A DNA stretch of 64,000 nucleotides, taken from positions 186,001 to 250,000 of the forward strand of contig CAZRMV010000006.1 of assembly GCA_964601275.1 (NCBI GenBank). The letters are read 5' to 3'. The notes beneath the pieces are model-generated. The model worked only from the letters and a program-made list of their open reading frames with translations. It was not told the DNA's origin and made no database searches. Positions within the stretch are counted from its first letter, which is position 1. Each line of letters starts with the position of its first letter. Shown here piece after piece: positions 60,488 through 64,000 of the stretch. This DNA is from JAOZPE01 sp964601275. Lineage in GTDB: Bacteria > Krumholzibacteriota > Krumholzibacteriia > JAJRXK01. A program made the translations under genes and the position numbers.

Positions 60488-61278
60488 GCGACACCGTCGA
60501 CTACACCTGGGAGACCCACCTGACCAAGGTCATCCCCAATCTCATCCGCGTCCGGGGCTACGACATCAACGAACTCATGCAGAAGCTGGGTTTCCCCGGT
60601 GCCCTGTACCTCCTGTGGACCGGCAAGGTGCCCGACGAGGCCACCGAGAAACTCATCTCCGCAATCATGGTCTCCAGCATGGATCACGGCGCCTCACCCC
60701 CCTCGGTGAACGCGGCGCGGATCGTGGCCAGCACCGGGGGGAGCCACAACGCGGCGATCGCGGCCGGAGTGCTCGCCCTGAACAAGTACCACGGCGCGGC
60801 GGTGGAGGACTGCATGCAGATGCTGGAGGACTTCCGCGCACTGAAGAAGGAATCGGGCAAGGAGAACATCGAGGTCGCCCGGGAGATCATCGCCCGCCTG
60901 AAGGCGCGGGGCGAGCGGGCGTGGGGCATCGGTCACCGCTTGCACACCGCCGATCCACGCCGGGAGACCCTCTTCCGCTTGTGCCGGGCCTGTGGCGTGG
61001 ACGGAGGCTACATCGAGGCGGTCGAGGCCATCGCGGAGGAAGTCACCAGGAAGGTGGGCAAGCCCATGCCGGTGAATATCGACGGCTGTGTCGCGGCCTG
61101 CCTGTGTGAGATCGGATTCCCCAAGACCATGGCCAACGCCCTGTTCATCCTTTCCCGATCGGCCGGCATCGCGATCCAGGCCCGGGAGGAGATGGACACC
61201 CAGAAACCCATGCGCAAGATCCATCCCGCGGGCTTCGTCTACGTGGGTCCGGATGACCGCACCCTCGACGAGCGCTGA
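60484..61278 (+). CDS. Short citrate-synthase-like protein, probable citryl-CoA lyase
   Basis: A 264-residue member of the citrate synthase superfamily, much shorter than citrate synthase (about 370-430) and about the size of the citryl-CoA lyase of Hydrogenobacter (roughly 260). The C-terminal catalytic core is kept: His68 in MDHGASPPS, His151 in GIGHRLHTADPR, Asp200 in PVNIDGC, Arg225 in LSRSAG. These match the lyase domain of ATP-citrate lyase. It would split citryl-CoA into acetyl-CoA and oxaloacetate. The overlap with the alpha subunit gene means the three proteins are made together; end to end they correspond to a split ATP-citrate lyase. Confidence 0.8.
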   Translation: MSDTVDYTWETHLTKVIPNLIRVRGYDINELMQKLGFPGALYLLWTGKVPDEATEKLISAIMVSSMDHGASPPSVNAARIVASTGGSHNAAIAAGVLALNKYHGAAVEDCMQMLEDFRALKKESGKENIEVAREIIARLKARGERAWGIGHRLHTADPRRETLFRLCRACGVDGGYIEAVEAIAEEVTRKVGKPMPVNIDGCVAACLCEIGFPKTMANALFILSRSAGIAIQAREEMDTQKPMRKIHPAGFVYVGPDDRTLDER

Positions 61279-61293
61279 GCCACGGAGATCGAG

Positions 61294-63174
61294 ATGAAAG
61301 AACGCATTGCTCCATGCCGCATTCTTCTCCTGGGAGTGCTCGGCCTCCTGCTCGGAGTCGGGGCGCAGCCGGCGGGTGCGGCGGCCACGAGGATTCCCGA
61401 GCTCGCCGGGGATCTCCCCGTCATCCATCCCGAGGAAGTCCTGCCCCCCGCCCTGCCCTGGCACGGGGCCAGCGAGTCGCTCATCGTGCCGGCGGACGAT
61501 CCCTGGATCACCCCGGCCGAGATGACCGGTCTCACCGAGAGCCCCGACGACGAGACCACCGTGGCCTGGCTGGAGAAGCTGGTGGAAGCCTCCGAGGATC
61601 TCCGCATGATCACCATCGGAACCAGCCGCGAGGGGCGTCGGATCTGGATGGTCATCGCCAGCGAAAACGGTGCGGCGACCGCCGACGAGCTGCGAGCCAA
61701 CGGGCATCCCACCCTGCTGGCCCAGGCGGGCATCCACAGCGGAGAGATCGACGGCAAGGACGCGGGCCTGATGCTGCTGCGCGACCTTACCGTCGAGGGG
61801 CGTGGCGGCGACCTCCTCGAGCGGGTCAACTTCCTGTTCATTCCCATCCTGAGCGTCGACGCCCACGAGATGCGCTCGGCCACTTCGCGCATCAATCAGC
61901 GCGGTCCGCAACACCAGGGTTGGCGCAGCAACGCACGCAACCTCAATCTCAATCGCGATTACGCCAAGCTCGATACCGAGGAAATCCGCGCGGTGGTGAA
62001 GGTTCTCCGCGACTGGCCGATCGATCTCTACCTGGACATCCACGTGACCGACGGAGCGGACTACCAGTACGACATCACCTACGGCGGCAATGGCCGGCAT
62101 GGGTGGTCGCCCTCGATCGGAAGCTGGCTGGAGGACACCCTGCGTCCGATGGTGGATCGCCGCATGAGGAAGATGGGTCACCTCCCCGGCCCACTGGTCT
62201 TCGCGGTGGGAAGGACCATGCGCCGCGGGCGTTACGACTGGACCGCGTCTCCCCGCTTCTCCAACGGCTACGGCGACGCCCGGCATTTGCCCACCCTCCT
62301 GGTGGAAAACCACTCGCTGAAGGATTACCGCCGCCGCGTCCTGGGCACCCGCGTGTTCCTGGAAAGTGTCCTCCGCGTCCTGGACGAACGGGCTCCCGGA
62401 TTGCGGGCCGCGGTGGCGGCGGATCGGGCCCGTCGGCCCGCAGAATTGCCCACCGGCTGGAAGGTGCCCGACGGTACGCCCCCGCAGGTCGAGTTCCTCG
62501 GGGTAGAGTCGAAGCTGGAGTTCTCCCCCATCAGCGGCGACAGCGTGGTGCGCTGGTTGGCAAGACCCGTCACCCTCCACATCCCCCTCCTGGCCGCAAC
62601 CGAGGGAACGGGATTCGTGCCGCGTCCGTCAGCCTACTGGATCTCCGGCGTCTGGCGCGAAGTCATCGAGCGCCTCGCCACCCACGGCATCGAGATGGAG
62701 ACCCTCGATGCCCCGCGCGAGGTCCCCGTCGTCCTGGACAGCCTGGTGGAGGTCGAGCCGGCCCCGACGCCCTACGAGGGGCACCAGCGCATGAAGGGGA
62801 CCACCGTGAGCATCCACCGTACGGTGCGCTATCCGGCGGGTTCGGTGCGCATTCCCTTGGATCAGCCCCTGGGCGATCTGGCCATGCTGCTGCTTGAGCC
62901 CCAGGGCGAGGACTCCTTCTTCCAGTGGGGTTTCTTCCCGGAGATCCTCCAGCGCACCGAGTACTTCGAGAGCTACGTGATGGAACCGATGGCGAGGAAG
63001 ATGCTCGACGCTTCGATCGACCTGCGGAAGGCCTTCCAGAAAAAGCTGGAGGAAGATCCCGGATTCGCCGGGGACCCACGGGCTCGCCTGGAGTGGTTCT
63101 ACGAGAAGACGCCCTACTACGATCGGCGCTGGCGGATCATCCCGGTGGGTCGGGAGGTCACCGCTGGCCGGTGA
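61294..63174 (+). CDS. Secreted M14-family zinc carboxypeptidase
   Basis: A 626-residue exported metallopeptidase. A signal peptide (ILLLGVLGLLLGVGAQPAGA) is followed by the M14 domain: zinc ligands His148 and Glu151 in GIHSGEIDGKD and His250 in YLDIHVTDG; Arg221 in LNLNRDYAKLD; the catalytic Glu in LLVENHSLKDY. The last 200 residues form an additional beta-rich domain that I do not recognise. It likely trims peptides or cell-wall peptides outside the cytoplasm. ATG 61294 has GGAG upstream. It ends overlapping the convergent aldolase gene by 17 bases. Confidence 0.88.
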   Translation: MKERIAPCRILLLGVLGLLLGVGAQPAGAAATRIPELAGDLPVIHPEEVLPPALPWHGASESLIVPADDPWITPAEMTGLTESPDDETTVAWLEKLVEASEDLRMITIGTSREGRRIWMVIASENGAATADELRANGHPTLLAQAGIHSGEIDGKDAGLMLLRDLTVEGRGGDLLERVNFLFIPILSVDAHEMRSATSRINQRGPQHQGWRSNARNLNLNRDYAKLDTEEIRAVVKVLRDWPIDLYLDIHVTDGADYQYDITYGGNGRHGWSPSIGSWLEDTLRPMVDRRMRKMGHLPGPLVFAVGRTMRRGRYDWTASPRFSNGYGDARHLPTLLVENHSLKDYRRRVLGTRVFLESVLRVLDERAPGLRAAVAADRARRPAELPTGWKVPDGTPPQVEFLGVESKLEFSPISGDSVVRWLARPVTLHIPLLAATEGTGFVPRPSAYWISGVWREVIERLATHGIEMETLDAPREVPVVLDSLVEVEPAPTPYEGHQRMKGTTVSIHRTVRYPAGSVRIPLDQPLGDLAMLLLEPQGEDSFFQWGFFPEILQRTEYFESYVMEPMARKMLDASIDLRKAFQKKLEEDPGFAGDPRARLEWFYEKTPYYDRRWRIIPVGREVTAGR

Positions 63175-64000
63175 CCCCGTTTTCCTCCCGCAGGGCGCGG
63201 GCCACCTCCTCGGCCACGATGCGGGCCACCCGCCGAGGGTCGGTGCCGGGAGGAACGGTATCGGAGGAAGGCGCCGCGGCCGGCGGGTGCAATGCGGGAC
63301 GAAGACCTCCTCCGGGAAGCTCCCCGGACCGGCTTGCTGCCTCGGCCGGACGGCAGCCAGGGCCCTCCATCCTCGGGCTGCCGTAGCCCTCCTGACGCCA
63401 CAAGGTCTCCACCTCTTCGCGAGTGAGCACCCTTCCCCCTCCGGCGATCTCCGAGATCAGGGTGATCCGGGCCAGGTGTTCGACGGTCTCCAACTTGTAC
63501 AGGGCGGACAGGACGTCCTTGCCGCACGCCACCACCCCGTGGTTGGGCATGAGTACGGCGTCATGCCGGAGCATCTGTTCACAGACCGCTTCGGCCACCT
63601 CCTCGGTTCCCGGGGCGGCGTAGCGGCTGAGTGGCACCGACCCCAGACCCACGATCACCTCCGGAAGCAGACAGGTGTCCAGCGCCCGGCCGGCGGTCGC
63701 CAGGGCGGTCGCCCAGGTGGGATGTCCATGGATCACGGCGGCCACGTCCCCGCGGCTTCGGTAGATCGCCAGGTGCATCCTCAGTTCGGACGAGGGAGTC
63801 CCCCGCCGGCAGTTGCCCTGCAGATCGGTCTCCAGGAGATCGGAAGCCTGCAACTTGCCCTTGCAGACTCCCGCCGGAGTGGTGAGGACGGTGGAGGCCT
63901 CCAGCCGCGCGGAGAGATTCCCCTGGCTTGCGACGACCAGTCTCTGCTGGTACATCCGGCGACCCGCCTCGACGATCTGGGCCGCCGCTTCGCGCCGTAG
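63158..64000 (-). CDS. Class II aldolase/adducin family protein (5' partial)
   Basis: A zinc-dependent aldolase of the fuculose-phosphate / ribulose-phosphate epimerase family. The frame is open through 64000 (the visible N-terminal part reads AAQIVEAGRRMYQQRLVVASQGNLSARL), so the first few residues lie outside the window. Zinc ligands are seen in IHGHPTWAT (two His) and MPNHGVVA; the catalytic acid in PSSELRMHLAIY. After the domain ends, the protein continues for about 70 residues: a Pro/Gly/Ala-rich linker and a short helix (RRVARIVAEEVARAL). The substrate is not evident; L-fuculose-1-phosphate or a related sugar phosphate is likely. Confidence 0.88.
   Translation of the reverse strand, partial: LRREAAAQIVEAGRRMYQQRLVVASQGNLSARLEASTVLTTPAGVCKGKLQASDLLETDLQGNCRRGTPSSELRMHLAIYRSRGDVAAVIHGHPTWATALATAGRALDTCLLPEVIVGLGSVPLSRYAAPGTEEVAEAVCEQMLRHDAVLMPNHGVVACGKDVLSALYKLETVEHLARITLISEIAGGGRVLTREEVETLWRQEGYGSPRMEGPGCRPAEAASRSGELPGGGLRPALHPPAAAPSSDTVPPGTDPRRVARIVAEEVARALREENGVTGQR

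Noticed and set aside
1..64000. CRISPR arrays, insertion sequences, prophage or integron features
   Set aside because: No regularly spaced repeats, transposase or integrase motifs, or attachment-site duplications were seen by reading; no self-alignment could be run.

Overview
The window is GC-rich bacterial chromosome with ordinary housekeeping gene density: about 48 protein-coding genes, including two cut by the window edges and one gene remnant. I see no rRNA, tRNA, CRISPR array, prophage or insertion sequence. A secreted protein (16436-19717) ends in an NHPNPFNP / GIYLYQVKGEGFTETRKMALIK type tail. Tails of this kind are typical of the FCB group and related Gram-negative candidate phyla (Eisenbacteria-, Krumholzibacteria- or Latescibacteria-like lineages). 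RND efflux pumps, lipoproteins and a NuoCD fusion agree with a two-membrane cell. The exact phylum is an inference.

Layout. 1-3826: end of a PAP2-family membrane phosphatase, then a minus-strand set etfB-etfA-MFS transporter. 4156-6714: aceE, the homodimeric pyruvate dehydrogenase E1. 6728-9346: a hypothetical exported protein and an unusual rho on the minus strand, with a structured divergent promoter region. 9347-13937: plus-strand MFS/POT-like transporter, AlkA-type DNA glycosylase, M28 peptidase, the fused head and tail of a deleted short-chain dehydrogenase, and rarD. 13963-15936: fungal-type (Lys4-like) homoaconitase, minus strand. 16436-19717: the large secreted protein. 19793-37258: one long minus-strand operon, nuoA-B-CD-E-F-G-H-I-J-K-L-M-N, followed by a membrane alkaline-phosphatase-superfamily (sulfatase-like) protein and a polytopic membrane protein. 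37472-39945: pabB-pabC for folate. 39996-42924: double-parvulin lipoprotein and two tandem GAPDH paralogues. 43269-45904: isocitrate/isopropylmalate-family dehydrogenase and a sodium/solute symporter. 46006-55876: eight-haem lipoprotein cytochrome, DjlA-like co-chaperone and an RND efflux operon (adaptor plus two pumps). 56057-58175: MFS transporter and a lipid-transfer-like exported protein, overlapping at their 3' ends. 58374-61278: a three-gene operon of ATP-grasp synthetase beta, CoA-ligase alpha and a short citrate-synthase-like lyase. 61294-64000: M14 carboxypeptidase and a class II aldolase running off the window.

How they work together. Much of the window is central carbon and electron flow: ETF, complex I, pyruvate dehydrogenase E1, GAPDH, an aconitase-family enzyme, a decarboxylating dehydrogenase, and what looks like a citryl-CoA synthetase/citryl-CoA lyase pair, i.e. 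a two-step citrate cleavage system rather than plain succinyl-CoA synthetase. Most neighbours inside operons overlap by 1-10 nt (ATGA, GTGA, TGATG), so translational coupling is common. The most unusual items are the SDR deletion scar coupled to rarD, the Rho lacking its OB-fold RNA-binding domain, the identical 19-bp element placed upstream of both divergent promoters at the rho locus, and the citrate-cleavage operon.
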